Below, one piece after another: positions 30,189 through 40,700 of a stretch of 64,000 bases of DNA. Under the pieces are notes generated by a model, which did not search any database, was not told the origin of the DNA, and saw nothing but the letters and a program-made list of their open reading frames with translations. A program made the translations under genes and the position numbers. Within the stretch, counting starts at the first letter, position 1, and the number at the start of each line of letters is the position of its first letter. The DNA lies in assembly GCF_000349945.1 (NCBI RefSeq), contig NC_020516.1, positions 1 through 64,000 on the forward strand, in the 5' to 3' direction. This stretch comes from Azoarcus sp. KH32C (GTDB lineage: Bacteria > Pseudomonadota > Gammaproteobacteria > Burkholderiales > Rhodocyclaceae).

Positions 30189-30254
30189 GCCGACCGCGCC
30201 TTTCTCCTCCCTCCCTGCTCCCGCCGCCACGAGCGGCGAGCTCCCGAGCAGCTT

Positions 30255-30283
30255 GCCGGCACCCACAGGTGCCGGCTTTTTTT
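30255..30283 (+). terminator. Rho-independent terminator after gabT
   Basis: Perfect stem GCCGGCACC-CACA-GGTGCCGGC followed by seven T, 66 bases after the gabT stop and just before the end of the convergent protease-like gene. It closes the transporter-gabDT operon. Confidence 0.92.
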
Positions 30284-30299
30284 CGCCTCCAGCGTCGCT

Positions 30300-31172
30300 T
30301 CAGTCGTGATGCTCGTAGCGGTGGTCGCAGCTCGGGCAGCGTGCCGCCGCTTCGATCGTCCAGTAGACGTGGGTGACCGTCATCGATCCGTCGCGGTTGT
30401 TGCGTTCGTATTCCGAACTGCGGCCGTTCGCGGACTGGCGCACGAGTTGCCCCCAGCTCTGCGGGTCGTCAGTGATGTCGACTTCCGAGGGATTCGCCGC
30501 GGCGGCCGCAGTCGCGGCGGTCGCGACCGTCGTGGTGCTGTCGACGTGGCTGTAGATCAGGTTCAGTTCCTCGAAGTCGTGATAGTTCGGGCGCGTGCTC
30601 AGGGTGCTCGTCGCGTTCGCGCCGGTGTTGGAGAAGTAATCCATGCAGGTGTTCAGCGACGCACCGGTTTCGGACTGGTGGCCCAGGCCGTAGGTATGGG
30701 CGACTTCCTGGCACATCACGTGGCGCTTCTCGTTCAGGTTGTTGTAGGTCGCCGTGCCGAAATAGGTGTCGTTCATCTTCGCCGAGCCGCGCGTGATGTG
30801 CACGCCGTCGACGATGTTGATCGACGCGAGCCCGAGCCATCCGTTGGCGCCGTAGCGTCCGTTGCACACCTGTGTCGTGCCGGTCACCATCGAGCAGTTT
30901 TTGTTCGACTTGCCGGTGACGATCGCCGTCAGCACCGGCGTGAAGCTCGCGCCGAAGTCGCCGGGGCTGTTCCAGTCGGTCGAGGCGAGCGTCAGCATGT
31001 TGCGCCAGTCCACGGTCGTCAGGTTGTTGCCCAGCTGCAGCGTGAATTGTTGCGTCGTGCGCGCCCAGTGGTATCCGCCCCACGAGTGGGTCGCCGACGC
31101 GAGCCCCGGCACGGCAAGGGCGGCTGCCGCGGCGGCAAGGGCAAGGCAACGGCTGAAAACGGGTCTGCGCAT
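30300..31172 (-). CDS. Secreted metalloprotease-like protein (QExxH)
   Basis: A 290-residue exported protein with a signal peptide (about 1-27, AAALAVPGLASA cleavage region). The centre contains CQEVAHTYGLGHQ, a variant of the metzincin zinc motif HExxHxxGxxH in which the first histidine is glutamine. A later CMDY segment with preceding Asn/Ser resembles a Met-turn. I recall similar QExxHxxGLxH exported proteins in other bacteria, so the change may be family-typical rather than a loss. The C-terminus is Ala-rich, then ends with a Cys-x-x-Cys and histidines (CPSCDHRYEHH). The ATG at 31172 follows GAGGAG; longer frames upstream lack a signal peptide. Confidence 0.75.
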   Translation of the reverse strand: MRRPVFSRCLALAAAAAALAVPGLASATHSWGGYHWARTTQQFTLQLGNNLTTVDWRNMLTLASTDWNSPGDFGASFTPVLTAIVTGKSNKNCSMVTGTTQVCNGRYGANGWLGLASINIVDGVHITRGSAKMNDTYFGTATYNNLNEKRHVMCQEVAHTYGLGHQSETGASLNTCMDYFSNTGANATSTLSTRPNYHDFEELNLIYSHVDSTTTVATAATAAAAANPSEVDITDDPQSWGQLVRQSANGRSSEYERNNRDGSMTVTHVYWTIEAAARCPSCDHRYEHHD

Positions 31173-31471
31173 GGAGAGAACTCCTCGATGATGGCAATGG
31201 CGGGATGGGCCGATGTTCCGGCAGTGCGGATCGGCACATGCAAAGAATAGTAGTGATCGGAAACGGCGTATACAGCGCCGTGAAGCCGACGTTCGCGACC
31301 TCTTCACGGCCGTCGGCGCCCGGATCGGGCGGCCGCCGCGAGGGCCCGGAAGACATCTCGATCGCTCCGTGCCGGATGCCCGCAGCAGATGCCCAAAGTG
31401 GCCATCGCAACAATGACGCCCCCATGGTTCGGGCATAGAATGAGTTCATACTCCCTGCGCGAGCGTTCGCG

Positions 31472-33559
31472 ATGCTCCGCCTCGCCGACCGAAGCTACTG
31501 GCTGCTGCCCCTCGGTGCCTGGACCGCACTGGTCGCGCTGTCGCTGGTCTTTACCCTGCAGCACACGGATCAGGTGGCCTACGACACGGCACGCCAGCAG
31601 GGGCGCGACGTCTTCAACATGGTGCGCGCGACGTGGCTGTGGAATTCCCGTGTGGGCGGCGTGCTGGTCCCGCAAAGTGAGACGAGCCCGCCCAATCCTT
31701 ACCTCGAATTACCGGAACGCGATCCGGTCACCACTTCCGGCACTCATCTGACCACGGTCAATCCGGCCTACATGACGCGCCAAATGGCCGGCGTGATCGC
31801 GGAACAGAGCGGTATCCGCATCCACCTGACAAGCCTGCGGCCGATCAATCCCACAAACGCCGCAGACCCGTGGGAGACCGCCGCACTGAAGGCCTTTGAA
31901 GCGCGTGTCGACCGCGAGCGCTGCGAAATCCTCAACGGCAGCGGACCGACGATCCGCTACATGGCGCCGCTGCTGGTCCGCCAGGAATGTCTGAACTGCC
32001 ATGAAAAATATGGCTACAAGATCGGAGACGTCCGCGGCGGCATCAGCGTTTCGCTCCCGGCCGACGAATTCGTCGAACGCCTTGCCGCCACCAAGCGCAA
32101 TCACATCGTCACGCACGGGGTCGTCTGGACCATCGTCAGCATCATGCTGATGTTCTACCTCGCGCGGTATCGCGAGCAGTGGAACAACCTGAAATCGCTC
32201 ACCGCGACGCTGGAAGACCGCGTCGCGGAACGCACGGCCGCGCTGGAGGAGGAAACCGCGGCACACCGCACGAGCGAGGAAGAAGCGTTGCACAACCACC
32301 AGCGCTTCCTCGACCTCGTGAATACGACCGACGGCATCGTCTGGGAGGCCGACGCGCAGACCTTCGTCTTCACCTTCGTCAGCCGCAAGGCCGAGTCGCT
32401 GCTGGGCTATCCGGTCGAGGCGTGGCACGCACCCGGGTTCTGGGTGGATCATCTGCATCCGGAAGACCGTACCTGGGCGCCGGAGTATTGCGCCGCCTGC
32501 ACCGGCCGACTCGAACCTCACCGTTTCGAGTACCGCATGATCGCCGCCGACGGGCGCGTCGTGTGGGTCGACGACATCATCACGGTGGTCTCGGAAGGCG
32601 GTAAGCCGATACTGCTGCGCGGCCTGATGATCGACATCACGGCGCGCAAGGAAGCCGAAATTGAGGTACGCCACCTGACGCAACGTCTGACGCTCGCGAC
32701 GCGGGCCGCGCACATCGGCATCTGGGAATACGAACCGGAAACCGGGCGCGTGCTGTGGGACGGCACGATGTTCGACGTCTTCGGCGTCGATCGCGAGGAC
32801 TTCCACGAGACGATCGACGAGGTCATGAAGCTGATCCACCCGGACGACCTGCAGCATGTGCAGATGCTGGTCGACGAGAGCCTCAAGACCGGCTGCGAAT
32901 TCCAGACCAGCTTTCGCATCGTGCGTCACGACCGCGAGATCCGCCACATCGACGCGCACGCCGTGCTGGTGCCGGGCAACGACCACCGTCCGACGCGGAT
33001 GATCGGCGTCAACCGCGACATCACCGAGCGCAAGCGCAACGAGCAGGAGCTTGTGCGGCTCGCGACGACCGACCTGCTGACCGGCTGCTACAACCGCGGC
33101 TACCTGTACCGGGTGCTTGAAGGCGAGGTCGACCGCACCCGGCGCTATGGCGATCCGCTGTCGCTGATCATGTACGACCTCGACCGCTTCAAGCGCATCA
33201 ACGACACCTGGGGCCACGATGTCGGCGACCAGGTGCTGATCCACACGACGCGCGTCGTGCGCGAGGCGATCCGCCGCATCGACGTGCTTGCGCGCTGGGG
33301 CGGGGAAGAATTCATGGTGCTGTGCCCGCGCACGACGGCCGAAGAGGCGGCGGTGCTCGCCGAGCGTCTGCTGCAGGCGCTGCGCGACAATCCGACGCCC
33401 GTCGCCGGCACCGTCACGGCGAGCGTCGGCGTCGTGACGCTGCGCGCGGAGGAGGGCATCGACGAACTCCTCAAGCGCGTCGACGACCTGATGTATCGCG
33501 CGAAGCAGGCCGGCCGCGACCACGCCTGCTGCGACGGCCCCGACCGGCCGCAGCAGTAG
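31472..33559 (+). CDS. Diguanylate cyclase with c-type heme sensor and PAS domains
   Basis: A 695-residue membrane-anchored cyclase. An N-terminal membrane segment and a second near 210-230 flank a periplasmic domain that carries one c-heme motif CLNCH (Cys173, Cys176, His177) and resembles the DUF3365/Tll0287-like heme domain. A coiled coil follows (about 235-275), then two PAS/PAC domains (about 280-530) and GGDEF with GGEEF at 610-614. An RxxD inhibitory site (RRID) lies five residues before it. It should make c-di-GMP in response to a redox or gas signal sensed by the heme (inference). Upstream 300 bases contain no other gene. It is followed by a convergent LysR gene. Confidence 0.9.
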   Translation: MLRLADRSYWLLPLGAWTALVALSLVFTLQHTDQVAYDTARQQGRDVFNMVRATWLWNSRVGGVLVPQSETSPPNPYLELPERDPVTTSGTHLTTVNPAYMTRQMAGVIAEQSGIRIHLTSLRPINPTNAADPWETAALKAFEARVDRERCEILNGSGPTIRYMAPLLVRQECLNCHEKYGYKIGDVRGGISVSLPADEFVERLAATKRNHIVTHGVVWTIVSIMLMFYLARYREQWNNLKSLTATLEDRVAERTAALEEETAAHRTSEEEALHNHQRFLDLVNTTDGIVWEADAQTFVFTFVSRKAESLLGYPVEAWHAPGFWVDHLHPEDRTWAPEYCAACTGRLEPHRFEYRMIAADGRVVWVDDIITVVSEGGKPILLRGLMIDITARKEAEIEVRHLTQRLTLATRAAHIGIWEYEPETGRVLWDGTMFDVFGVDREDFHETIDEVMKLIHPDDLQHVQMLVDESLKTGCEFQTSFRIVRHDREIRHIDAHAVLVPGNDHRPTRMIGVNRDITERKRNEQELVRLATTDLLTGCYNRGYLYRVLEGEVDRTRRYGDPLSLIMYDLDRFKRINDTWGHDVGDQVLIHTTRVVREAIRRIDVLARWGGEEFMVLCPRTTAEEAAVLAERLLQALRDNPTPVAGTVTASVGVVTLRAEEGIDELLKRVDDLMYRAKQAGRDHACCDGPDRPQQ

Positions 33560-33572
33560 AGTTCGTCATGAA

Positions 33573-34484
33573 CTAGGCGAGCCCGGCTCCGACCCGGTAT
33601 TCCGCCGCAACCGCGACGAGCCAGTCGCGAAACCCGCGCAGCGCCGCCGTTTCGGCCTTGCGCTCGGGAATGATCAGATAGTAGGCCTTGTCGCTCAGGT
33701 AGGCGTGATGGAAGGGCATCACCAGCCGGCCGCTGTCGAGTTCTTCCTGGATCAGGAAGGGCGGAATCAGCGCGATGCCCATGTCCTGCATCGCGGCCTG
33801 CGCGAGCATCGAGAAGAGTTCGTAGCGCGTGCCGGTCATGTCGTGCGCGACCTGCATTCCGAGCGAACCGAACCACTGCCGCCACGCATACGGGCGGGTG
33901 CTCTGCTGCAGCAGCGGCAGCGCGGCGATCTCCTCGGGGGCGAGCTCGGCACGTCCGCCCAGGCGACGCGGGCTGCACACCGGCACCGGGTTCTCGCGCA
34001 TCAGGAAATGCGCCTCTGTGCCCGGCCAGCCAGCGTCGCCGAAATACAGCGAGGCGTCGAACTCGGTGTCCGCGAAGAGGAAGGGGCGCGTCCGGTTCGT
34101 CATATTGACGGTGACGTCCGGATGTCCGGCCAGGAAGTCGCCGAGCCGCGGCAGCAGCCAGCGCGTCGCGAAGGTCGGCATCACCGCGAGCTCGATCGTC
34201 GCCCCGCGCCCGTGGTGCGCCATCACCGACAGCGTATCGCGCTCGACCGCGTCGAGCCGCGCACTGATCTGGCGGCTGTAGCTGAGCCCGGCCTCGGTCA
34301 GGGTGACGCCGCGCTTCGTCCGACGGAAAAGACGCAGCCCGAGGAAGTCCTCGAGCGCCGCGATCTGGCGGCACACCGCGCTCTGCGTCAGCGCCAGCTC
34401 GTCGGCCGCACGCGTGAAGCTCTCGTGTCTGGCCGCGAGCTCGAAGGCGAGGAGGGCGGCGGTGCTGGGAATCTTGCGTCGCAT
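33573..34484 (-). CDS. LysR-type regulator, GcdR-like
   Basis: A 303-residue LysR-type transcription factor. Starts MRRKIPSTAALLAFELAARHESFTR (the family start), helix-turn-helix in AADELALTQSAVCRQIAALE, effector domain from about 90. It is divergent from glutaryl-CoA dehydrogenase and a CoA-transferase, with 313 bases between, the arrangement known for GcdR-type activators of glutarate catabolism. The start at 34484 gives the typical N-terminus; the frame is open upstream but without family support. Specific effector (glutarate?) is inferred from context. Confidence 0.85.
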   Translation of the reverse strand: MRRKIPSTAALLAFELAARHESFTRAADELALTQSAVCRQIAALEDFLGLRLFRRTKRGVTLTEAGLSYSRQISARLDAVERDTLSVMAHHGRGATIELAVMPTFATRWLLPRLGDFLAGHPDVTVNMTNRTRPFLFADTEFDASLYFGDAGWPGTEAHFLMRENPVPVCSPRRLGGRAELAPEEIAALPLLQQSTRPYAWRQWFGSLGMQVAHDMTGTRYELFSMLAQAAMQDMGIALIPPFLIQEELDSGRLVMPFHHAYLSDKAYYLIIPERKAETAALRGFRDWLVAVAAEYRVGAGLA

Positions 34485-34797
34485 GGCTGTCTCTAAAAAG
34501 TGCGCAATGCGCATGACGTGGCAAAACCTGGGGTGGAAAAGCGCAGCGCCTTGCGCCACGCGGCGCGCGATCCGGTGCGTTGTGCCATTCGGCAGATAAG
34601 GCCTCCGGCGCGGGAGACCTGCGCGCCCCGCTCCCAAGCTAGTGTCTCTCGAAGTGCGTTTTCCGCACAAGGTCCCGCGAATTTATCGTTTGTCCCGAGC
34701 CCCCGCGCTTGGCTAGAGTGCAAACACGTCAGAGCCGGACCGCCTCCCGCGGCCACCGGCCGCCGAACATCCACATCCGTCTTCGAGGAGATCCGAC
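34485..34797. promoter_or_regulatory. Divergent promoter region lysR / gcdH
   Basis: A 313-base region between the divergent genes. Near the lysR start lies the dyad TGCGCAATGCGCA (34501-34513), a reasonable LysR-type site. CGAGGAGAT before 34798 is the gcdH ribosome-binding site. No small gene seen. Confidence 0.45.
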
Positions 34798-35985
34798 ATG
34801 GCATCGAACCGCATCAGCTTCGACTGGGCCGACCCCCTGTACCTGGACAGCCAACTCACCGACACCGAGCGCATGGTGCGCGACACCGCGCGCTCCTACT
34901 GCCAGGAGCGCCTGCTGCCGCGCGTGCAGGAAGCCTTCCGCCACGAGAAGACGGATCCGGCGATCTTCCGCGAGATGGGCGAGCTGGGCCTGCTCGGGCC
35001 GACGATCCCCGAGGAATACGGCGGCGCCGGCATGAACTACGTCAGCTACGGCCTGATCGCGCGGGAAGTCGAGCGCGTCGATTCCGGCTACCGCTCGATG
35101 ATGAGCGTGCAGAGCTCGCTCGTGATGGTGCCGATCTTCGAATTCGGCAATGAAGCCACCAAGCGCAAGTACCTGCCCAAGCTCGCGACCGGCGAGTGGA
35201 TCGGCTGCTTCGGCCTGACCGAACCGAACCACGGCTCCGACCCGGCGAGCATGGTGACCCGCGCGAAGAAGGTCGACGGCGGCTACAGCCTCTCCGGCAG
35301 CAAGATGTGGATCACCAACAGCCCGATCGCCGACGTCTTCGTCGTGTGGGCGAAGGACGACGCCGGCGACATCCGCGGCTTCGTACTCGAGAAGGGCTGG
35401 AAGGGCCTGTCGGCGCCGGCGATCCACGGCAAGGTCGGCCTGCGTGCGTCGATCACCGGCGAAATCGTCATGGACGAAGTCTTCGTGCCGGAAGAAAACG
35501 CCTTCCCGACCGTGCGCGGCCTGAAAGGACCCTTCACCTGCCTGAACTCGGCGCGCTTCGGCATCGCCTGGGGTGCGCTCGGCGCCGCGGAAGCCTGCTA
35601 CGAGACCGCGCGCCAATACACGCTCGACCGCCAGCAGTTCGGCCGTCCGCTCGCCGCCAACCAGCTGATCCAGAAGAAGCTCGCCGACATGCTGACCGAG
35701 ATCACGCTGGGCCTGCAGGGCTGCCTGCGTCTGGGCCGCCTGAAGGACGAAGGCAACGCGCCGGTCGAGCTCACGTCGATCATGAAGCGCAACTCCTGCG
35801 GCAAGTCGCTCGACATCGCCCGCGTCGCGCGCGACATGCTCGGCGGCAACGGCATCTCGGACGAGTTCTGCATCGCGCGCCACCTCGTGAACCTCGAAGT
35901 GGTGAACACCTACGAGGGCACGCACGACATCCACGCGCTGATCCTCGGCCGCGCGATCACCGGCATCGCCGCCTTCTCGAACTGA
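34798..35985 (+). CDS. gcdH: Glutaryl-CoA dehydrogenase
   Basis: A 395-residue FAD acyl-CoA dehydrogenase that oxidises and decarboxylates glutaryl-CoA to crotonyl-CoA, passing electrons to ETF. The catalytic base is Glu373 in NTYEGTHDIHALILGRA, nearly identical to the human enzyme. Other family marks are GCFGLTEPNHGSDPASM, KMWITNSPIADVF and the FAD-binding ARFGIAWGALGAAE. In anaerobic aromatic degraders the same reaction follows benzoyl-CoA ring cleavage; here the neighbouring CoA-transferase and the gab operon point equally to lysine/5-aminovalerate breakdown. A class III CoA-transferase gene starts 8 bases later. Confidence 0.96.
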   Translation: MASNRISFDWADPLYLDSQLTDTERMVRDTARSYCQERLLPRVQEAFRHEKTDPAIFREMGELGLLGPTIPEEYGGAGMNYVSYGLIAREVERVDSGYRSMMSVQSSLVMVPIFEFGNEATKRKYLPKLATGEWIGCFGLTEPNHGSDPASMVTRAKKVDGGYSLSGSKMWITNSPIADVFVVWAKDDAGDIRGFVLEKGWKGLSAPAIHGKVGLRASITGEIVMDEVFVPEENAFPTVRGLKGPFTCLNSARFGIAWGALGAAEACYETARQYTLDRQQFGRPLAANQLIQKKLADMLTEITLGLQGCLRLGRLKDEGNAPVELTSIMKRNSCGKSLDIARVARDMLGGNGISDEFCIARHLVNLEVVNTYEGTHDIHALILGRAITGIAAFSN

Positions 35986-35993
35986 GGTCTGTG

Positions 35994-37217
35994 ATGCCCG
36001 GCGCTCTCTCCCACATTCGCGTCCTCGATCTTTCGCGCATCCTCGCCGGACCCTGGTCGACGCAGATCCTCGCCGACCTCGGGGCCGACGTGATCAAGGT
36101 CGAGCGGCCGGGGGAGGGCGACGACACCCGCCACTGGGGCCCTCCCTTCCTGAAGGACGAGGCCGGCGAGGACACTTCGGTCGCGGCCTACTACCTGTGC
36201 GCGAACCGCAACAAGCGCTCGATCACCGTCGACATGACGCAGCCCGAGGGCCAGCGCATCCTGCGCGCGCTCGCCGCCGAATGCGACGTCGTGGTCGAGA
36301 ACTTCAAGGTCGGCGGGCTGAAGAAGTACGGCCTCGACTACGCCTCGCTGAAGGAGATCAACCCGCGCCTCGTGTATTGCTCGATCACCGGCTTCGGCCA
36401 GGACGGGCCCTACGCGCCGCGCGCCGGCTACGACTTCCTGATCCAGGGCCTGGGCGGCCTGATGAGCCTCACCGGCCGCCCGGACGGCGAAGCGGGCGCG
36501 GGTCCGATCAAGGTCGGCGTCGCGCTGACCGACATCCTGACCGGCCTCTATGCGGCCAACGCGATCCAGGCCGCACTCGCTTGGCGTGAGCGGAGCGGCT
36601 ACGGCCAGCACATCGACCTGGCACTCCTCGACGTGCAGGTCGCCTGCCTCGCCAACCAGGCGATGAACTACCTGACGACCGGCAAATCGCCCGGGCGGCT
36701 GGGCAACGCGCACCCGAACATCGTGCCTTACCAGGACTTCCCGACCGACGACGGCTACATGATCCTCGCGATCGGCAACGACGGGCAGTTCGCGCGCTTC
36801 TGCGAAGTGGCCGGCGACCCCGCGCTCGCGACCGACCCGCGCTTCTCGACCAACCGCGCCCGCGTCGAGAACCGCGCGACGCTGATCCCGCTGCTCAACA
36901 AGCTGACGATCCGCCGGCCGACCGCCGAATGGATCCGCGCACTCGAATCGGTCGCCGTACCCTGCGGCCCGATCAACACGCTCGCCGACGTCTTCGCCGA
37001 CCCGCAGGTCGAGGCGCGCGGGCTGCGCGTCGAGATGCCGCACCCGCTGGCCGGCCGGGTGCCGCAGGTTGCGAACCCGATGCGCTTCTCGTCGACGCCG
37101 GTCCAGTACCGCAATCCGCCGCCGCTGCTGGGCGAACACACCGACGACGTGCTCGCGTCGCTGCTCGGCCTGGCGCCCGGGGAAATCACCCGCCTGAGGG
37201 ACGATAACGTAATCTGA
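35994..37217 (+). CDS. CaiB/BaiF family class III CoA-transferase
   Basis: A 407-residue formyl-CoA transferase-type enzyme. Begins LSHIRVLDLSRILAGPWSTQILADLGADVIKVERP, typical of the family; the active-site segment around residues 203-215 includes YGQHIDLALLDV. Coupled to gcdH by an 8-base gap, it most likely activates glutarate with succinyl-CoA (like SUGCT), though other dicarboxylates are possible. Translation starts at the ATG at 35994 (or the overlapping GTG at 35991); an in-frame opening that runs back through gcdH is not part of this gene. Confidence 0.92.
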   Translation: MPGALSHIRVLDLSRILAGPWSTQILADLGADVIKVERPGEGDDTRHWGPPFLKDEAGEDTSVAAYYLCANRNKRSITVDMTQPEGQRILRALAAECDVVVENFKVGGLKKYGLDYASLKEINPRLVYCSITGFGQDGPYAPRAGYDFLIQGLGGLMSLTGRPDGEAGAGPIKVGVALTDILTGLYAANAIQAALAWRERSGYGQHIDLALLDVQVACLANQAMNYLTTGKSPGRLGNAHPNIVPYQDFPTDDGYMILAIGNDGQFARFCEVAGDPALATDPRFSTNRARVENRATLIPLLNKLTIRRPTAEWIRALESVAVPCGPINTLADVFADPQVEARGLRVEMPHPLAGRVPQVANPMRFSSTPVQYRNPPPLLGEHTDDVLASLLGLAPGEITRLRDDNVI

Positions 37218-37340
37218 GCGCGGGCGCCGGGAGTTCCGGCGATGGCGGCCGAGAGAACATGAAGTATCATGTTCGCATCCGCCAACCGTCCGCCCCGGCA
37301 TTTTCTGCATCCGGCGGGCGGGTCGACATGGGGCCCGCCA

Positions 37341-37772
37341 ATGACAAGCGATCCACCCGGCTACCATATCCTGCTGGTCGAGGATAATCCCGTCGACCTG
37401 GACCTCGCCTTGCGCGCATTCTCGCGCAACGATCCCGGCAGCATCATCGAAATCGCCCGCGACGGCGAGGAAGCGCTCGCCTACTTTTCGCGCTGGAACG
37501 AAGGCCACCCGGTTCCGGCGATGATCCTGCTCGACATCAAGCTGCCGCGCATCAACGGGCTGGAAGTGCTGCGCCAGTTGAAGGCCCACCCGCGCTTCGC
37601 CTACATCCCGGTCGTCATGATGACGACCTCGCGCGAAGACGGCGACATCGAGCATGCCTACGAGCTGGGCGCCAACTCCTACATCATCAAACCGGTGAAC
37701 TTCGAGCGCTTCATCGAAGTCGCCAAGACCGTCGAGCAGTACTGGTGTTTGCTGAACGAACGTCCGAACTGA
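37341..37772 (+). CDS. Single-domain response regulator (Rcp1-like)
   Basis: A 143-residue receiver domain: ILLVEDNPVDLDL start, phosphoacceptor Asp65 in ILLDIKLPR, Thr in MMTTSRED, Lys in IIKPVN. No output domain. The ATG at 37341 starts close to the domain, as usual for this type; an ATG at 37269 would add 24 unrelated residues. Its last 28 bases overlap, in another frame, the start of the large REC-GGDEF-EAL gene, so the two are probably translationally coupled and act in one pathway. Confidence 0.88.
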   Translation: MTSDPPGYHILLVEDNPVDLDLALRAFSRNDPGSIIEIARDGEEALAYFSRWNEGHPVPAMILLDIKLPRINGLEVLRQLKAHPRFAYIPVVMMTTSREDGDIEHAYELGANSYIIKPVNFERFIEVAKTVEQYWCLLNERPN

Positions 37773-40700
37773 GCAGCCTGCGGGTCCTCTACGTCGAGGA
37801 CTCCGAAACCGACGCCGACCTCACGCGCCGCATGCTGTCGCGCCTCGCGCCCGACATCGCGCTCGAGATCGCACACAGCCTGATGGAGGCCCGCGAGCGC
37901 CTGGCGCCGGGGCAGGGCCTCGACGTCGTCCTCACCGACCTGAAGTTGCCTGACGGCTCGGGGCTCGAACTCCTCGCCGAAATCCGCCAGCGGCAACTGC
38001 CCTGCGCGGTCGTGCTGCTCACCGGCTCCGGCGACCGCAACACGGCGATCGCGGCGCTGAAGGCCGGCGCCGACGCCTACCTCGTCAAGCAGGGCAACTA
38101 CCTCGCGGAGCTGCCCGAAACCCTGCGCGCCGCGCTCGCCCGCTTCCACCACGCGCCGCCGCGGCCGCTGCGCCCCCTCAATGTGCTGTATGCCGAGCGC
38201 AACGAACGCGATGCCGACCTGACGCGGCGCCATCTCGCGCAGCACCATCCGCACTTGCGGCTCACCGTCGTGCGCGACGCCGCGGACGTCCTCGCCCACC
38301 TGCCGGCCGACGCGGGCGAGCCCTCGCCCTTCGACGTGCTTCTGCTCGACTACCGCGCCGATGGCACCGACAGCCTCGAACTTGCCCGCACGCTGCGCGA
38401 AGAGCGCGGGCTGACGTTGCCGATCGTGCTCGTCACCGCCCAGGGCAGCGAATCGGTGATCGCGCGCGCGCTGGATGCGGGCATCACCGACTACATCGCG
38501 AAGGAGGAAGGCTACCTGCAGGCGCTGCCGGCGACCCTCGAAAAGGTCCGCGAACAGGCCGAACTGCAGCACGAGCGCGCGCTGCTGCGCGACACCAGCG
38601 CCCATCTCTCGCATCTGCTCGCCGCGAGCCCGGTGATCCTCTACACGCTGCGCATGTGCGACGGCAGCTTCATCCCGACCTGGGTCAGCGACAACATCGA
38701 ACGCATCTTCGGCACGACGCCGGCCGAGGCGATGATTCCCGGATGGTGGCTGGACCACCTCCACCCCGACGACCGCGCGGCCGCGCTCGCGGTCCAACCG
38801 CGTCTGCTGCGCGATGGCCGTCTCGACCACGAATACCGCTTCGTCGCCGACAACGGCCGCAGCTTCTGGATCCGCGACCAGGTCCGTCTGGTGCGCAAGG
38901 GCGCGGGCGAGGTACCGGAAGTCATCGGCATCTGGACCGACATCACACGCGACAAGCGCCAGGAACTCCTGCAGAGCGCACGCAGCGCCGTGCTCAACCG
39001 GCTCGTCGCCGGCGATCCGCTGCCCGACATCCTCGACGACGTCGTCCAGCGCCTCGAACGCCTCGAACCGTCGATGCGCGCCTCGATCCTGCTGCTCGAT
39101 CCACAAACTGGGCGGCTGGTCCACGGCGCCGCGCCCCACCTGCCAGCCGAATATTGCGCCGCCGTCGAAGGACTCGAGCCGGGCGAAGGGCAAGGCTCCT
39201 GCGGGACCTCCGTGTACCGTCGGCAAGCGGTCTTCGTCGCCGACGTCGCAAGCGATCCCTTGTGGGCCCGATACCGCGACGTCGCCGCCCGCACCGGTTT
39301 CCGGGCCTGCTGGTCCTTTCCGTTTTCGGATCCCGACGGCAGGGTGCTGGGCACTTTCGCCGCCTACTTCGACGCCCCGCGCGAACCCGATCCGGCGCTG
39401 GTCGCCCTGATCGAGGAATTCTGCGCGCTGACCGCGCTCGCGGTGCAGAAGGTCCGTGCGACTGACGCGCTGCGCCAGGCCGCGGCAGTGTTCGAAACGA
39501 CGCGCGACGGCGTGATGATCACCGACCTCGAGCGCCGCATCGTCAGCGTCAATCGCGCGTGGTGCGAGATGACCGGCTACTCGGCCGACGACGCGCTCGG
39601 CAAGGTGCCGCAGCTTTTCAAGGCCGGCCTGCAGAACGCCGCCTTCTACCGCCGCATGTGGGCACAGATCGCCCGCAGCGGCTACTGGCAGGGCGAAATC
39701 TGGAACCGCCGCCGCAACGGCGAACAGTATCCGCAATGGCTCAGCGTCAGCACCGTGCATGACGCCGAAGGCACCCCGACGCATTACGTCGGCGTGATGA
39801 CCGACGTCAGCAAGCTCAGGCGGTCGGAGGCCGAACTCGAACGCCTCGCGCACTTCGACCCGCTCACCGATCTGCCGAACCGGCTGCTCGTCGAGTCGCG
39901 CCTCGAGCATGCGATCGAGCAGGCCGCGCGCCTCGGCAGCGGCATCGGCGTGCTCTTCGTCGACCTCGACCGCTTCAAGACCGTCAACGACAGTCTCGGC
40001 CACACGATCGGCGACGAGGTCATCAAGTCGATCGCGCACCGCCTGCGCGAAGGCCTGCGCGGCGACGACACCCTGGCGCGCTGGGGCGGCGACGAGTTCC
40101 TCGTGATCATCGAAAACACGGCCAAGCCCGACGAAGCGGCGAGCCTCGCGCAAGGCCTCATCGACCGGATGCAGCAACCCTTCCAGCTCTCCGACGGGCA
40201 GCTGATCTACGTCGGCGCAAGCATCGGCGTCAGCCTCTACCCGCAGGACGCCCGCACCGCCGCGGCGCTGATCCAGCACGCCGACACCGCGTTGAACCAG
40301 GCCAAGGCGCAGGGGCGCAACACCTACCGCTTCTTCACCGATGCGATGACGCTCGAGGCGCAACACCATCTCGACCTCGAACGCCGCCTGCGCCGCGCCC
40401 TCGAGCAGCAGGCCTTCGTCGTGCACTACCAGCCGCAGATCGACCTCGCGAGCGGCCGCCTGACCGGCTGCGAAGCCCTGCTGCGCTGGCACGACCCGCA
40501 GGAAGGCCTGATTCCGCCCGGCAACTTCATCCCCTTCGCCGAGGAAACCGGCCTGATCGTGCCGATCGGCGAATGGGCATTGGAGACCGCCTGCGCCCAG
40601 GCCCGCCGCTGGCTGGATGCCGGCCTGCCGGCGCTGAATCTCGCGGTGAATCTCTCGGCGCGCCAGCTATGGCAGACCAACCTGCCCGAACGCATCGCCG

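Noticed and set aside
35196..35993. Upstream extension of the CoA-transferase frame through gcdH
   Set aside because: It overlaps gcdH in another frame, is Arg/Pro-rich, and the family start is at 35994.
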